Notes under the pieces: generated by a model
Database searches by the model: none
Seen by the model: only the letters and a program-made list of their open reading frames with translations
What the model was told of the DNA's origin: nothing
From: Carpediemonas membranifera
Taxonomy: Eukaryota; Fornicata
Assembly (NCBI GenBank): GCA_019828565.1
Contig: JAHDYR010000030.1
Coordinates: 112,484 to 176,483 of the forward strand
Length of the DNA stretch: 64,000 bases
Direction of reading: 5' to 3'
Shown: positions 17,447-27,991 of the stretch, piece after piece
How positions within the stretch are numbered: position 1 is the first letter of the stretch
How the letters are laid out: each line of letters opens with the position of its first letter
Program-made: the position numbers and the translations under genes

Positions 17447-18274
17447 ACGTCGAGGATACTCTCTGCTCCAGTCCTCAGCCATGGTCTGAACCCAGCTGAA
17501 TGGGGTGAGGGGGCCAGCCTTGCCGCTCGTGGTAAAGTCATAAGCGCTCAGTACAAAGTAGTCAACCTCGGTCAACGGAGCGACTGTGGCGAGGTTGACA
17601 TGCCCTGGGACAACCAGGAACACCGGCCTAGTAGGTCCGAGGGTGTGGCTCAGCTTCTCAGTGAACCGTTTGATCTGGTCCGCAAGAACCGGTATGCCCG
17701 TGACGGGAGTCTCGACCACTACGCCGTCGAAGTTGTACTTGCTGACCTCCCTGACGATCGAATTGATGCTGTGAATCGACAGTATGTCCTTGGCGGCGGA
17801 TATGGTGTTCACGTTCAACAGGAAGCGGGGGACTACTCCGAGACCTGACGCCTTGGCCTGAAGTATCCACTCAGCATGGGCGGCGGCGTCGTCTGTGCCG
17901 TGCAGCTTTGTGTTCGAGTACTCATACCATACGGGGGCCACGTAGTCGAGGTGCTGCGCCTGCTCGAGGGCAAGGGTGAGCCCATCGGTGTTCCATGGTG
18001 TTATGAAGGCGAGCGTGGGAAAGGGGCGCGCTAATGTGGTGTCGCTAAGCATCTGCGTCGTCACAAATGCCACTAAAAGGATTACTGGGATTGAGAAGGC
18101 TCCAATGAGGGTGTATCTTCTCTTCGTCGTCTGTAACATAGCACTGTTTGCTATTTTCTCTTGTTGTGTGTCATCGGCAGCGTTCGTAGCAGACGAACTA
18201 GTACTACGAGGTTTTTTGCTCTTCCGCGTTCTCTTCCTCACCATCGCATGAGAACCATGGAAATGCCTCTTCAT
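17174..18274 (-). CDS. CHID1-like GH18-fold protein, signal-anchored
   Basis: 366 residues: a basic Ser-rich cytoplasmic N-terminus, one hydrophobic anchor at about 55-77 (TLIGAFSIPVILLVAFVTTQM), then a glycoside hydrolase 18-type TIM barrel. It matches CHID1 (chitinase domain-containing 1) along its length: LAFITPWNTDGLTLALEQA, YVAPVWYEY, GLGVVPRFLL, YNFDGVVVETPV, VDYFVLSAYDFTT, TPFSWVQTM and GVGVSVWELGQGY. The chitinase catalytic DxxDxDxE is reduced to FDGVVVE, as in CHID1, which binds saccharides rather than being a proven chitinase. Lumenal or lysosomal location is inferred from the anchor. Its last 273 bp are duplicated at 15213-15485. Confidence 0.85.
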   Translation of the reverse strand: MKRHFHGSHAMVRKRTRKSKKPRSTSSSATNAADDTQQEKIANSAMLQTTKRRYTLIGAFSIPVILLVAFVTTQMLSDTTLARPFPTLAFITPWNTDGLTLALEQAQHLDYVAPVWYEYSNTKLHGTDDAAAHAEWILQAKASGLGVVPRFLLNVNTISAAKDILSIHSINSIVREVSKYNFDGVVVETPVTGIPVLADQIKRFTEKLSHTLGPTRPVFLVVPGHVNLATVAPLTEVDYFVLSAYDFTTSGKAGPLTPFSWVQTMAEDWSREYPRRMIVGVPFYARCGAEVVNTKDLEVDPDEALVVDGEKVGDRGDGVACYFQDAETLCMRSCAFRRMGVGVSVWELGQGYGALVEALACDCDKL

Positions 18275-18385
18275 TCCCAGCTTGACCCAGAGGCATGTAG
18301 GGCATAGAACGGGCCAGACAGGACCTATTGCGTGGGTAGTCCTGGTAGACCCATTTTCCGCAGATTAACGCGCCTTCATCAATGA

Positions 18386-18901
18386 ATGAGCACTGACGGA
18401 GACGATGATCGGCTGCTGTCCTTAGAGGATCTGGAGGACGACAAGATGATCGATGATTTAATCATGGAGCAAGCGAATAAGCAAGCTAACCAGTATCTCT
18501 ACCTGCAGCAGCTTCGGAACGATTACGAGCGAATCGTGCGGTTCAGAGAAGATGTAGCGGGACGAAAGAAGATTGCTCTATCACAGCTCAAGACGCAAGA
18601 GGAGCGACATGTGGTGAAGCTCCGAGAGCTCGACAATCGACGCCTCCACCAGACTGCGAGCTTCAAAAAGACGGAGGAAGCGCTTCAGCGGCGGCGGGAG
18701 TACCTAGAGCAGCGCAAAGTCGATCTCACCACTGCGCTGGCGGAGAGGAATGCACTGGCAGAGAAGGTCGACTCTGCCAAGGCCAGCATGGCTGCACGGC
18801 AGCGTGAAATGGTGGTGGAGATCGAGCAGCTCCACCGGGAGTGCCAGGAGACGATGCTGCGGGTCCAGGCTGCGAAGATGATTGTCGACGGAGACGAGTG
18901 A
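18386..18901 (+). CDS. Short coiled-coil protein, function unknown
   Basis: 171 residues, starting with an acidic MSTDGDDDRLLSLEDLEDDKMIDDLIMEQAN and then one continuous coiled coil to the end (Gln/Arg/Glu/Lys-rich, Leu at heptad-like spacing). No catalytic motif or membrane segment. The second of two overlapping ATGs (18386, not 18382) is in frame. A structural role in the cytoskeleton or flagellum would fit the neighbourhood; no family recognised. Confidence 0.7.
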   Translation: MSTDGDDDRLLSLEDLEDDKMIDDLIMEQANKQANQYLYLQQLRNDYERIVRFREDVAGRKKIALSQLKTQEERHVVKLRELDNRRLHQTASFKKTEEALQRRREYLEQRKVDLTTALAERNALAEKVDSAKASMAARQREMVVEIEQLHRECQETMLRVQAAKMIVDGDE

Positions 18902-19064
18902 GTCTTTCCTTTAGTGACATGCGATTTTTAAGATATTTTTTAAAGCGATCGTTAGGGTTTCTCAGCCTAGGGCGGATTGACTTGGTGGGCAGTCACAGGT
19001 TGACCTGAGAGCGCGCTGAGACGGCTGCAAGAAAAAAAGTCGACACGATAACCGAACAACATTG

Positions 19065-22000
19065 ATGGCCAAAAACAAGGGGCGCAGCCGCCGCAAGTCT
19101 GCTCAGCAGCGCAAGCGTTCAAATTCAACAGCAGTTCCAGCCGATAAGCCAGAACTGAAGGAGCACGCTCCTGTTGTTGAAGTACCCGCGGAAACCAAGT
19201 ATGACGGCGACGAAACCACGAACGAAGCCATCTCGGATGATGAAGTTGAGAACCACGCTTCTCCCAACAAGGAGGAGCTCATCGAGCCGATTGAAGAAGA
19301 GACCGCCGCCGAGGAGACCAAGCCCGAGGAGGCCGCCGTCGAGGAGCCTGCCGTCGAGGAGGCCGCCGCCGAGGAGACCAAGCCCGAGGAGACCGCCGTC
19401 GAGGAGGCCAAGCCCGAGGAGGCCAAGCCCGAGGAGGCCGCCGTCGAGGAGCCTGCCGTCGAGGAGGCCGCCGCCGAGGAGACCGCCGTCGAGGAGGCCA
19501 AGCCCGAGGAGACCGCCGTCGAGGAGACCGCCGTCGAGGAGCCTGCCGTCGAGGAGGCCAAGCCCGAGGAGGCCGCCGTCGAGGAGCCTGCCGTCGAGGA
19601 GGCCAAGCCCGAGGAGGCCAAGCCCGAGGAGACCGCCGTCGAGGAGCCTGCCGTCGAGGAGGCCAAGCCCGAGGAGGCCGCCGTCGAGGAGCCTGCCGTC
19701 GAGGAGGCCGCCGCCGAGGAGACCGCCGTCGAGGAGCCTGCCGTCGAGGAGGCCAAGCCCGAGGAGGCCGCCGTCGAGGAGCCTGCCGTCGAGGAGGCCG
19801 CCGCCGAGGAGACCAAGCCCGAGGAGACCGCCGTCGAGGAGGCCAAGCCCGAGGAGACCGCCGTCGAGGAGGCCAAGCCCGAGGAGACCGCCGTCGAGGA
19901 GCCTGCCGTCGAGGAGGCCAAGCCCGAGGAGGCCGCCGTCGAGGAGCCTGCCGTCGAGGAGGCCGCCGCCGAGGAGACCGCCGTCGAGGAGCCTGCCGTC
20001 GAGGAGGCCAAGCCCGAGGAGGCCAAGCCCGAGGAGACCGCCGTCGAGGAGCCTGCCGTCGAGGAGGCCGCCGTCGAGGAGGCCGCCGTCGAAGAGCCTG
20101 CCGTCGAGGAGGCCAAGCCCGAGGAGGCCGCCGTCGAGGAGCCTGCCGTCGAGGAGGCCGCCGCCGAGGAGACCGCCGTCGAGGAGCCTGCCGTCGAGGA
20201 GCCTGCCGTCGAGGAGGCCAAGCCCGAGGAGACCGCCGCCGAGGAGACCGCCGTCGAAGAGCCTGCCGTCGAGGAGGCCAAGCCCGAGGAGGCCGCCGTC
20301 GAGGAGCCTGCCGTCGAGGAGGCCGCCGCCGAGGAGACCGCCGTCGAAGAGACCGCCGTCGAGGAGGCCAAGCCCGAGGAGGCCAAGCCCGAGGAGACCG
20401 CCGTCGAGGAGCCTGCCGTCGAGGAGGCCGCCGTCGAGGAGGCCGCCGCCGAGGAGACCAAGCCCGAGGAGACCGCCGTCGAAGAGCCTGCCGTCGAGGA
20501 GGCCAAGCCCGAGGAGACCGCCGTCGAGGAGACCGCCGTCGAAGAGCCTGCCGTCGAGGAGGCCAAGCCCGAGGAGACCGCCGCCGAGGAGACCGCCGTC
20601 GAAGAGCCTGCCGTCGAGGAGGCCAAGCCCGAGGAGGCCGCCGTCGAGGAGCCTGCCGTCGAGGAGGCCGCCGCCGAGGAGACCAAGCCCGAGGAGCCTG
20701 CCGTCGAGGAGGCCAAGCCCGAGGAGACCGCCGTCGAGGAGCCTGCCGTCGAGGAGCCTGCCGTCGAGGAGGCCAAGCCCGAGGAGACCGCCGTCGAGGA
20801 GGCCAAGCCCGAGGAGGCCGCCGTCGAGGAGGCCGCCGTCGAAGAGCCTGCCGTCGAGGAGGCCAAGCCCGAGGAGACCGCCGTCGAGAGCCTGCCGTCG
20901 AGGAGGCCGCCGTCGAGAGGCCGCCGCCGAGCGAGGAGACCGCCGTCGAAGAGCCTGCCGTCGAGGAGGCCAAGCCCGAGGAGACCGCCGTCGAGGAGAC
21001 CGCCGTCGAAGAGCCTGCCGTCGAGGAGGCCAAGCCCGAGGAGACCGCCGCCGAGGAGACCGCCGTCGAAGAGCCTGCCGTCGAGGAGGCCAAGCCCGAG
21101 GAGGCCGCCGTCGAGGAGCCTGCCGTCGAGGAGGCCGCCGCCGAGGAGACCAAGCCCGAGGAGCCTGCCGTCGAGGAGGCCAAGCCCGAGGAGACCGCCG
21201 TCGAGGAGCCTGCCGTCGAGGAGCCTGCCGTCGAGGAGGCCAAGCCCGAGGAGACCGCCGTCGAGGAGCCTGCCGTCGAGGAGGCCGCCGCCGAGGAGAC
21301 CAAGCCCGAGGAGACCGCCGTCGAGAGCCTGCCGTCGAGGAGGCCAAGCCCGAGGAGACCGCCGTCGAGAGCCTGCCGTCGAGGAGGCCGCCGTCGAGGA
21401 GGCCAAGCCCGAGGAGCCTGCCGTCGAGGAGGCCAAGCCCGAGGAGGCCAAGCCCGAGGAGGCCGCCGTCGAGAGCCTGCCGTCGAGGAGGCCAAGCCCG
21501 AGGAGACCGCCGTCGAGGAGCCCGCCGTCGAGGAGCCTGCCGTCGAGGAGGCCAAGCCCGAGGAGACCGCCGCCGAGGAGACCGCCGTCGAAGAGCCTGC
21601 CGTCGAGGAGGCCAAGCCCGAGGAGGCCGCCGTCGAGGAGCCTGCCGTCGAGGAGGCCGCCGCCGAGGAGACCAAGCCCGAGGAGCCTGCCGTCGAGGAG
21701 GCCAAGCCCGAGGAGACCGCCGTCGAGGAGCCTGCCGTCGAGGAGCCTGCCGTCGAGGAGGCCAAGCCCGAGAGACCGCCGTCGAGGAGGCCGCCGTCGA
21801 GGAGGCCGCCGCCGAGGAGACCGCCGTCGAAGAGCCTGCCGTCGAGGAGGCCAAGCCCGAGGAGGCCGCCGTCGAGGAGCCTGCCGTCGAGGAGGCCGCC
21901 GCCGAGGAGACCGCCGTCGAGGAGCCTGCCGTCGAGGAGGCCAAGCCCGAGGAGGCCGCCGTCGAGGAGACCGCCGTCGAGGAGCCTGCCGTCGAGGAGG

Positions 22001-23911
22001 CCGCCGTCGAGGAGACCGCCGTCGAAGAGCCTGCCGTCGAGGAGACCAAGCCCGAGGAGACCGCCGTCGAAGAGCCTGCCGTCGAGGAGGCCAAGCCCGA
22101 GGAGACCGCCGTCGAGGAGACCGCCGTCGAGGAGGCCGCCGTCGAGAGCCGCCGTCGAGGAGGCCAAGCCCGAGGAGACCGCCGTCGAGGAGCCTGCCGT
22201 CGAGGAGGCCGCCGTCGAGGAGGCCAAGCCCGAGGAGGCCGCCGTCGAGGAGGCCAAGCCCGAGGAGGCCGCCGAGGAGACCGCCGTCGAGGAGCCTGCC
22301 GTCGAGGAGGCCAAGCCCGAGGAGGCCGCCGCCGAGGAGACCGCCGTCGAGGAGCCTGCCGTCGAGGAGGCCAAGCCCGAGGAGACCGCCGTCGAAGAGA
22401 CCGCCGTCGAGGAGGCCAAGCCCGAGGAGGCCAAGCCCGAGGAGACCGCCGTCGAAGGAGCCCGCCGTCGAGGAGGCCAAGCCCGAGGAGGCCGCCGTCG
22501 AGAGCCGCCGAGGAGCCGCCCGAGGAGGCCGCCGTCGAGGAGGCCAAGCCCGAGGAGACCGCCGTCGAGAGCCGCCGTCGAGGAGGCCAAGCCCGAGGAG
22601 GCCGCCGTCGAGGAGCCTGCCGTCGAGGAGGCCGCCGCCGAGGAGACCGCCGTCGAGGAGGCCAAGCCCGAGGAGGCCGCCGTCGAGGAGCCTGCCGTCG
22701 AGGAGGCCAAGCCCGAGGAGGCCGCCGCCGAGGAGACCGCCGTCGAGGAGGCCAAGCCCGAGGAGACCGCCGTCGAGGAGGCCAAGCCCGAGGAGGCCGC
22801 CGTCGAGGAGGCCGCCGTCGAGGAGGCCGCCGCCGAGGAGACCAAGCCCGAGGAGGCCGCCGTCGAGGAGCCTGCCGTCGACTCGCTTGACCTCGAGTCT
22901 GACCTGGACGAGCCTGTCGAGGTCCCCGCCGACCTCAGCCTCCAGCGTGTCGGGGAGGTCACCGACGTGGGCGCCGAGATCGCCCGCATCGAGCGGGTAC
23001 GCCTTATCCGAATCAGAGAGGAGAAGGTGCAGAGGGCCAGGGAGGACAGAGACAGGAAGAAGCGCGAGGCAGCCGAGGCGGTGCTCAAGCGGCAGCGGGA
23101 CGTCGACGCTGCTCGCACCCGCCGGGCTCTTGAGATGAGGGAGGCGTTTAAGCAGATCGAGGTCGACCGGCGGATCGAGCGGGAGCGTGCTAAGATCGAC
23201 AAGGCCATCCACGAGAGCAGCTCCCGCCGTGCCTACGTCCAGGGCCTACTAACCCGACTCCGCAACCCCACATCTGACGTCCCCGTCGAGAAGAAGCCGG
23301 TGAGAGCCAAGAAGCCCAGGGCCAGGCAGACCCCTAAGCCGGCCACCCCCGTCAAGACGCCGGTAGTGCCCCGCCTCCCCGTGTCCGTCTCCTCCGAGGA
23401 CCGCGCCAAGAGGGACGCCCAAGGACAACTCCGGTCCATCCAGGGCAACGTTGGGAGAGACAGACTCGAGGTTGAAGCGTATGACCTCGGCGCCAAGGAG
23501 GAGGAAACAGCCCTCGCCGACCTGACCCGCGGCATGCGTGACACGTACGCCCTATCCCCTGAGCAATCCCGGGCTGATAAGGAGCGGGGTCTGCAGGAGA
23601 GCAGGCTGGTGGCACAGGCAAGAAGGAAGTCGTTGCAGATGGGGGCTGAGTCAAACAGGGACTACGCGGCCAAGAAGAACAGGGCTGTGAAGGAGCTCGG
23701 GTTCCTCGAGTCGTCTCCCAGGGCGGTGAAGCCGGTCAAGACCACCCCAGTCACCCCGGAGATGATGGCCAGACCCGCCACAGCCACGTCACTCAGACAG
23801 GCGGTAACTGGCCGTCGCACCCCTGCGGCTAGCGCCCCCGGTAGCCGCATCCCATCCGCACAGGGAAGGCCGGCGACAGCTAGCGGCAAGCCTAGTGAGA
23901 GGAGCCTTTGA
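19065..23911 (+). CDS. Glu-rich pentapeptide-repeat protein, frame broken within repeat
   Basis: The N-terminus is basic (MAKNKGRSRRKSAQQRKRSN), followed by about 60 acidic residues, then some 240 copies of a five-residue unit (T/A/P)-(AV/KP/AA)-E-E encoded by 15-bp modules, then a unique C-terminus from 22877: a charged helix (about 22965-23230) and a basic Pro/Lys/Thr-rich tail to the stop at 23911. The acidic frame is continuous from the start to about 20886. Between about 20886 and 22570 roughly ten short insertions or deletions (for example GTCGAGAGCC for GTCGAGGAGCC) throw the reading into Arg/Pro-rich frames. The acidic frame is back by about 22570 and continues into the C-terminus. 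One gene is therefore the best reading, with sequencing/assembly error or true mutation unresolved. A neurofilament-like spacer role is only a guess. Confidence 0.65.
19300..22880. repeat. 15-bp module repeat region (Glu-rich coding)
   Basis: About 3.6 kb built from GCCGTCGAGGAG, AAGCCCGAGGAG and GCCGCCGAGGAG blocks, each preceded by ACC, GCC or CCT. The order is irregular, so the units behave as a shuffled microsatellite-like array. All six frames are largely open here, producing several long antisense shadow frames. Some blocks use GAAGAG instead of GAGGAG, which could help to phase higher-order duplications. Confidence 0.95.
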
Positions 23912-24023
23912 TAAATGATCGGAGTTAAGTGTGTTAGGTGGTCGCGGTAGGCCTCTGAGTGGTCATCTTGCGGTTGGTTTGACTTCTCCCAAAGTTGAAA
24001 AGAACATTTCGCAACGGCGACAG

Positions 24024-25925
24024 ATGGAAGACAGCTGTAGCCCGAGTGGAACGGCGCTGTTCAGCGTTAAGGACAGGATGGCGCTGTTTGAGCAGTACGC
24101 TGCGATCCTTAACCCCCAGGCACCCGTCCAAGAGCCGCTTGGCGTCATATACTCCTCAGGTCTTGCGCCAAGGTCTCGCAGACCGCTCGGAGCGTTCCTA
24201 GCAAAGGCTGCGGAGGACAAGGCGGATGCAGAAGAAGTCATGAGTAGGTCTACGTCTGCAATGGACGATTATGCACCTGCCAAGAAGGTGGAGCCCAAGA
24301 AGGAGACCAAAGCAGCAAGAGACAGCAAGCGGAACCGCCCAAAGACAGGCCCAGCAGGCAGGACCAAGCGTACAGACGGGCCAGGTATTGTGGCGCCGTC
24401 GACGTGCTTCAACGAGTCCGCTGCAGGCCGGCCCATGCGGGTACAGACAGCCGGGGCCGCACGGACGAGACAGCAGATCACAGTGAACCTGACGCCCAAG
24501 GGGAAGAAGAGGCTGCCGTCAGCGGACATGACCCGGACGATTGTAGCCCCGCCCCCGGAGTACGCCGACCTGCAGGACCTGTTCAGCATCAGAGGGGACT
24601 TGCGGACCAGGAGCAGTGGTAGACCTGCGGCAAACACCCCCGTGCCAGAGCCAGAGGACGCCGCCCTCTTTGATGATGCGGCCGTCGTTCCCAAGCCAGT
24701 CCGAGTTCCACCCAGACAGGAGTCGCCCATCCCAACGCAACAAGAGCCCGTCGCAGTGATACGGGCACCCCCAGCGGAACCACCTGCTCGCCCCAAGACG
24801 TCAGCGGCGCCAGTGCCCAGGGTGCCCATACAGGAGGTGGAGGATTACGATGCCGACGCTATGCCGTCACCGTTGATTTTGCCCTCCGCGAGGTCTCGGA
24901 GCAGTAGACGTCCGGGTCGACCTAAAACTGCACTGACTGCAACCGGAGTGCAGACCGAGGGTGGCGGGCTGATGAGCACTGAGGCGCACGAGCGGCTATT
25001 GGAGGAACGGACGAGGAAGCTGACTGCAATGTTCCAAGACAAGCTGAAGAAGCAGCATTCACTGCTGCAAGCTTCTGTAAGAAAGAGCGCGGCGGACGCC
25101 AACCAGCACGCCAAGGAGATGGAGGCACAGACGGAGGCCAAGGTCGACGAGTACACAGAGAAGGTCCTCTCGCTGGCCGAGGAGAACGCCGAGCTGAAGA
25201 GGAAGCAGGGGGAGATGGAGGAGCTGCTCAGGGCAGTTCAGGAGTCCGCAGCAGAGGAGGCGGAGGCCCGGCAGCAGGCCAGGCAGGAGAGTGGCCGCGG
25301 TGTGAACGTGCCAGCACTCGTGGCTAAGTTCTTGCCGCCCGACCGGCTCAGGACACTGGCGGAGCTCAACATCGCGACCCTGGCTAAGCTGGCTGACGTC
25401 GGACAGAGGACCGGCAAGGAACTCACCGGTGTGCTCGACTCGAGAGCAGTTGACCTCGTCTGTCTCTCTTGTCTGGAGCCATTCAGCAGCACAAGCGGAG
25501 TGATGGTACTCGTCCCATGTGGCCATGGCATGTGCGCCGCATGTTGTGCCAAACACCCCAACGGCTTCCCACCCTTCTGCCACATCTGTGGTCATCCAGT
25601 CGCCCGAGTCGCTAGGAATCTGGTTGTCGAATCAGTGGCGGCCAGACAGGAGTTCGCCTCACAGGTGGGTGACCGGCTTATGACGGTCCTTGAGCTGCTG
25701 AGAGAGGTCTCTGAGCATGTTTCCGACAATACCAGAGACATCCTCGACATCTGCACCATGGGAGCTGACTTGGTCAACCCAAGGAGCAAGACACCAAAGA
25801 AGGGGCGGGTCGTGAAGAAGCATGTGGGGGAGAAGAAGAAGGCAGTGGCCCAGCAGAAGAAGACCAAGACCGAGCGAGCACGGAAGAAGGTATGTGATAC
25901 CCCCATCGAGATGCTCAAGCTGTAG
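24024..25925 (+). CDS. Coiled-coil RING-finger protein, probable E3 ligase
   Basis: About 633 residues. The N-terminal ~260 are basic and Pro/Arg-rich, disordered. Residues ~310-430 form a coiled coil (LMSTEAHERLLEERTRKLTAM, then Glu/Ala-rich helices). A RING-type finger lies at about 479-525: VCLSCLEPF, a spacer, VPCGHGMCAACC and FCHICGHPVAR, giving the expected Cys/His zinc ligands of a C3HC4-like RING. The C-terminus is Lys-rich. RING proteins bind E2 enzymes and transfer ubiquitin; the substrate is unknown. The frame is open from 23931, but the ATG at 24024 (MEDSCSPSG) is more typical. TGTAAA occurs at 25963-25968 after the stop. Confidence 0.8.
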   Translation: MEDSCSPSGTALFSVKDRMALFEQYAAILNPQAPVQEPLGVIYSSGLAPRSRRPLGAFLAKAAEDKADAEEVMSRSTSAMDDYAPAKKVEPKKETKAARDSKRNRPKTGPAGRTKRTDGPGIVAPSTCFNESAAGRPMRVQTAGAARTRQQITVNLTPKGKKRLPSADMTRTIVAPPPEYADLQDLFSIRGDLRTRSSGRPAANTPVPEPEDAALFDDAAVVPKPVRVPPRQESPIPTQQEPVAVIRAPPAEPPARPKTSAAPVPRVPIQEVEDYDADAMPSPLILPSARSRSSRRPGRPKTALTATGVQTEGGGLMSTEAHERLLEERTRKLTAMFQDKLKKQHSLLQASVRKSAADANQHAKEMEAQTEAKVDEYTEKVLSLAEENAELKRKQGEMEELLRAVQESAAEEAEARQQARQESGRGVNVPALVAKFLPPDRLRTLAELNIATLAKLADVGQRTGKELTGVLDSRAVDLVCLSCLEPFSSTSGVMVLVPCGHGMCAACCAKHPNGFPPFCHICGHPVARVARNLVVESVAARQEFASQVGDRLMTVLELLREVSEHVSDNTRDILDICTMGADLVNPRSKTPKKGRVVKKHVGEKKKAVAQQKKTKTERARKKVCDTPIEMLKL

Positions 25926-26070
25926 GTATTTACGGCTGTTATGTATTGTATTGTAATACTACTGTAAACCCGCGTGGTCTCTTTATTAAGTGCAGAAAAA
26001 CGCTTCTCAGGTGCCCCTGGCTTGACTGGAGGCGGTCCAATCCTGCACCAGCGAGGGCCAACCCAGCTGA

Positions 26071-27742
26071 ATGCCGGAGATGGCATTAGGATACACACAG
26101 CGACCATACTCGGCCCTCGCGGCAGGCCCTGTCTATAGCCTCAGTCAGAGCGACTCCAGGTCGGACTTGAAGATGATGGTCGTTCAGGAGGCGTTTCAGC
26201 GGCTGGACGCCTGGATCGACGCTTCTCGCGCTCACCTCGCCGCCATGTGCTCTTCAGCGCCCAAGAGCGGCAGAGACGTCCAGCGTGACGCAATGATTGG
26301 CTTACATTCCGTCATTTCGCGCAACTATGCGGATTTGCCTGGCGACATTCCCACTCTCATGCGAGAGGCCTTCACTCGCGAGTTCGGCGAGGAGATCCCG
26401 GGCGCAGATGGCAATGCCAGGCAGGCCACAGCGGAGGAGGCGACGAGCACGCTCTCGACCCTCGACCTCCACCATCGCAGTGCCATCAGCTTTGTCAACA
26501 GGATTGTCGCTTTTCTTTCACAACACCCCCCGCTGTCCATGAACGTCGAGCTCGCAGAGGGGCAGGAGCTCCCGGCAGCCCTGCACACGCTCAACCAGGG
26601 CACGCTGTGGGCGTGCCTACTGGGTGGCGGGCCAACCCCGACCTCGAGGACAGGGTGCTGGAATGGTGTCGAAAGGCACAGCTACCTGATAGAAAGACAC
26701 AAGAGAAGATACAAGTAATCCTCAACGCTCTCACCCCCGAGGCCAAGTGCCTCTGGTTCCTCTGCCGCAAGTTCTTCTTCACGTTGAACGTCGCCGAGAA
26801 GGACGGCGAGTGCCTTCAGCGCACTTGGTACGACAGATGCTACCACCACCGCATGTATATGGGCCGCCTCTTCATGCTCGACACGAGACACCACACCACC
26901 CTCACTAGGGCCAGGATGCCCAGGGCACTCGAGGTCTACAGTTATGGGTGCACCCACATCGCCAGGACCCCCAAGGGCCTGTGGGGCTGGGGAGAGAGCC
27001 ATGTTGGTCAGCTGGGGTTCAGGTCAGCAAGTTATCATTTTGTTGACCCAACCCGCCACACCTTCTCCGCCTGCCCCAAGGTCGCCGAGCTCGAGGCCAG
27101 CCTGCCCCACTGGGAGAAGCACAGGATGGTGACTGGTGTGTCGAGATATGAATATCAGACGTTCATACTCACCCCAGCTGGAACTGTCATGTCTGGTCAT
27201 TCTTCAGAATCGTATGTCGGCCCAGTCGGCAAGTGATCAGCGGGAGCAACAGGAATGGCCAGCTGGGGCTCGGACACAAGACTGGGATGACTGGCTTTGT
27301 TGACTTGCCATTCAGGGTCGACCAGACCATTCATTCTTCTGCCTTCAACGTATTCCTCAGTGGCCGCCAGCTGCTGTTTGCTGGTCGAGTTTCACATCTT
27401 ATAACTCGGTCGGGCCTGCTTCGAGGGTTCAGCAGTGACGAAGAATGCCTCACACCCACTCCGCTCCGGTTTTCGGAGAAGGTCCAGGGGTTCTTACGTT
27501 CTCGTCGCCATCTGATCTGGGTGACTGAAGGCCAGTCCCATTTGTGCAGCGAATACTTTGAGCCGTTCGTCATCCCCTTCAAGGTTACTGCATTCGACAA
27601 CTACGGCACGTTCCGTGACGCGTCTGGCAAATGGGTCAAGGCGACACGTCGCTCGAGCGTGGTGTGCGAGACGCCGACTCATTCCGATGTGTATAACGTT
27701 ATCCACATCGACGTCGACCCGTGGACTCCGGACGCAGAGTGA
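26071..27742 (+). CDS. RCC1-repeat protein, two putative short introns
   Basis: Three frame segments form one gene. A 41-nt intron at 26613-26653 (GTGCCT...GACAG) joins LNQGTLWA to VLEWCRKAQLPDRK, and a 29-nt intron at 27212-27240 (GTATGT...GATCAG) joins the blade AGTVMSGHSSES to GSNRNGQLGLGHKTG. The joined protein is about 533 residues: a helical N-terminal half with a FLCRKFFF motif, then RCC1 blades (GLWGWGESHVGQLGF, GSNRNGQLGLG). The paralog at 13497-15158 has LTWTLGAVLLAADDG and MCRKF in matching places, which supports the first junction. The first 5' splice site (GTGCCT) is not consensus, so a sequencing frameshift there is an alternative. Confidence 0.6.
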
Positions 27743-27991
27743 AGATGCGACTGAGCTGAGTTGATTTGGATCCAAGTCGGCTTCCCAGTTGATTGATAAA
27801 TCACCGTCCGGAAGGCCTGGGAATGGTCTCAATTCTATGAAGGAGGACTGGCTCGACTCATTCATTTTGACAACTCTTGTGATCACGGACCCAATGATGG
27901 TGTGGACAACTGGGCTACAGCGACCTCAAAAGCGAGCATCCTTATGGTGCGAAATGAGGCGGTTTCCTCGGGATTGATTCTACAGTGTTCG

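Noticed and set aside
19103-23212. Minus-strand frames of more than 1000 codons over the Glu-rich repeat
   Set aside because: These are shadows of the 15-bp module (Leu/Gly- or Ser/Ala-rich products); the plus strand has the real start and a unique C-terminus.
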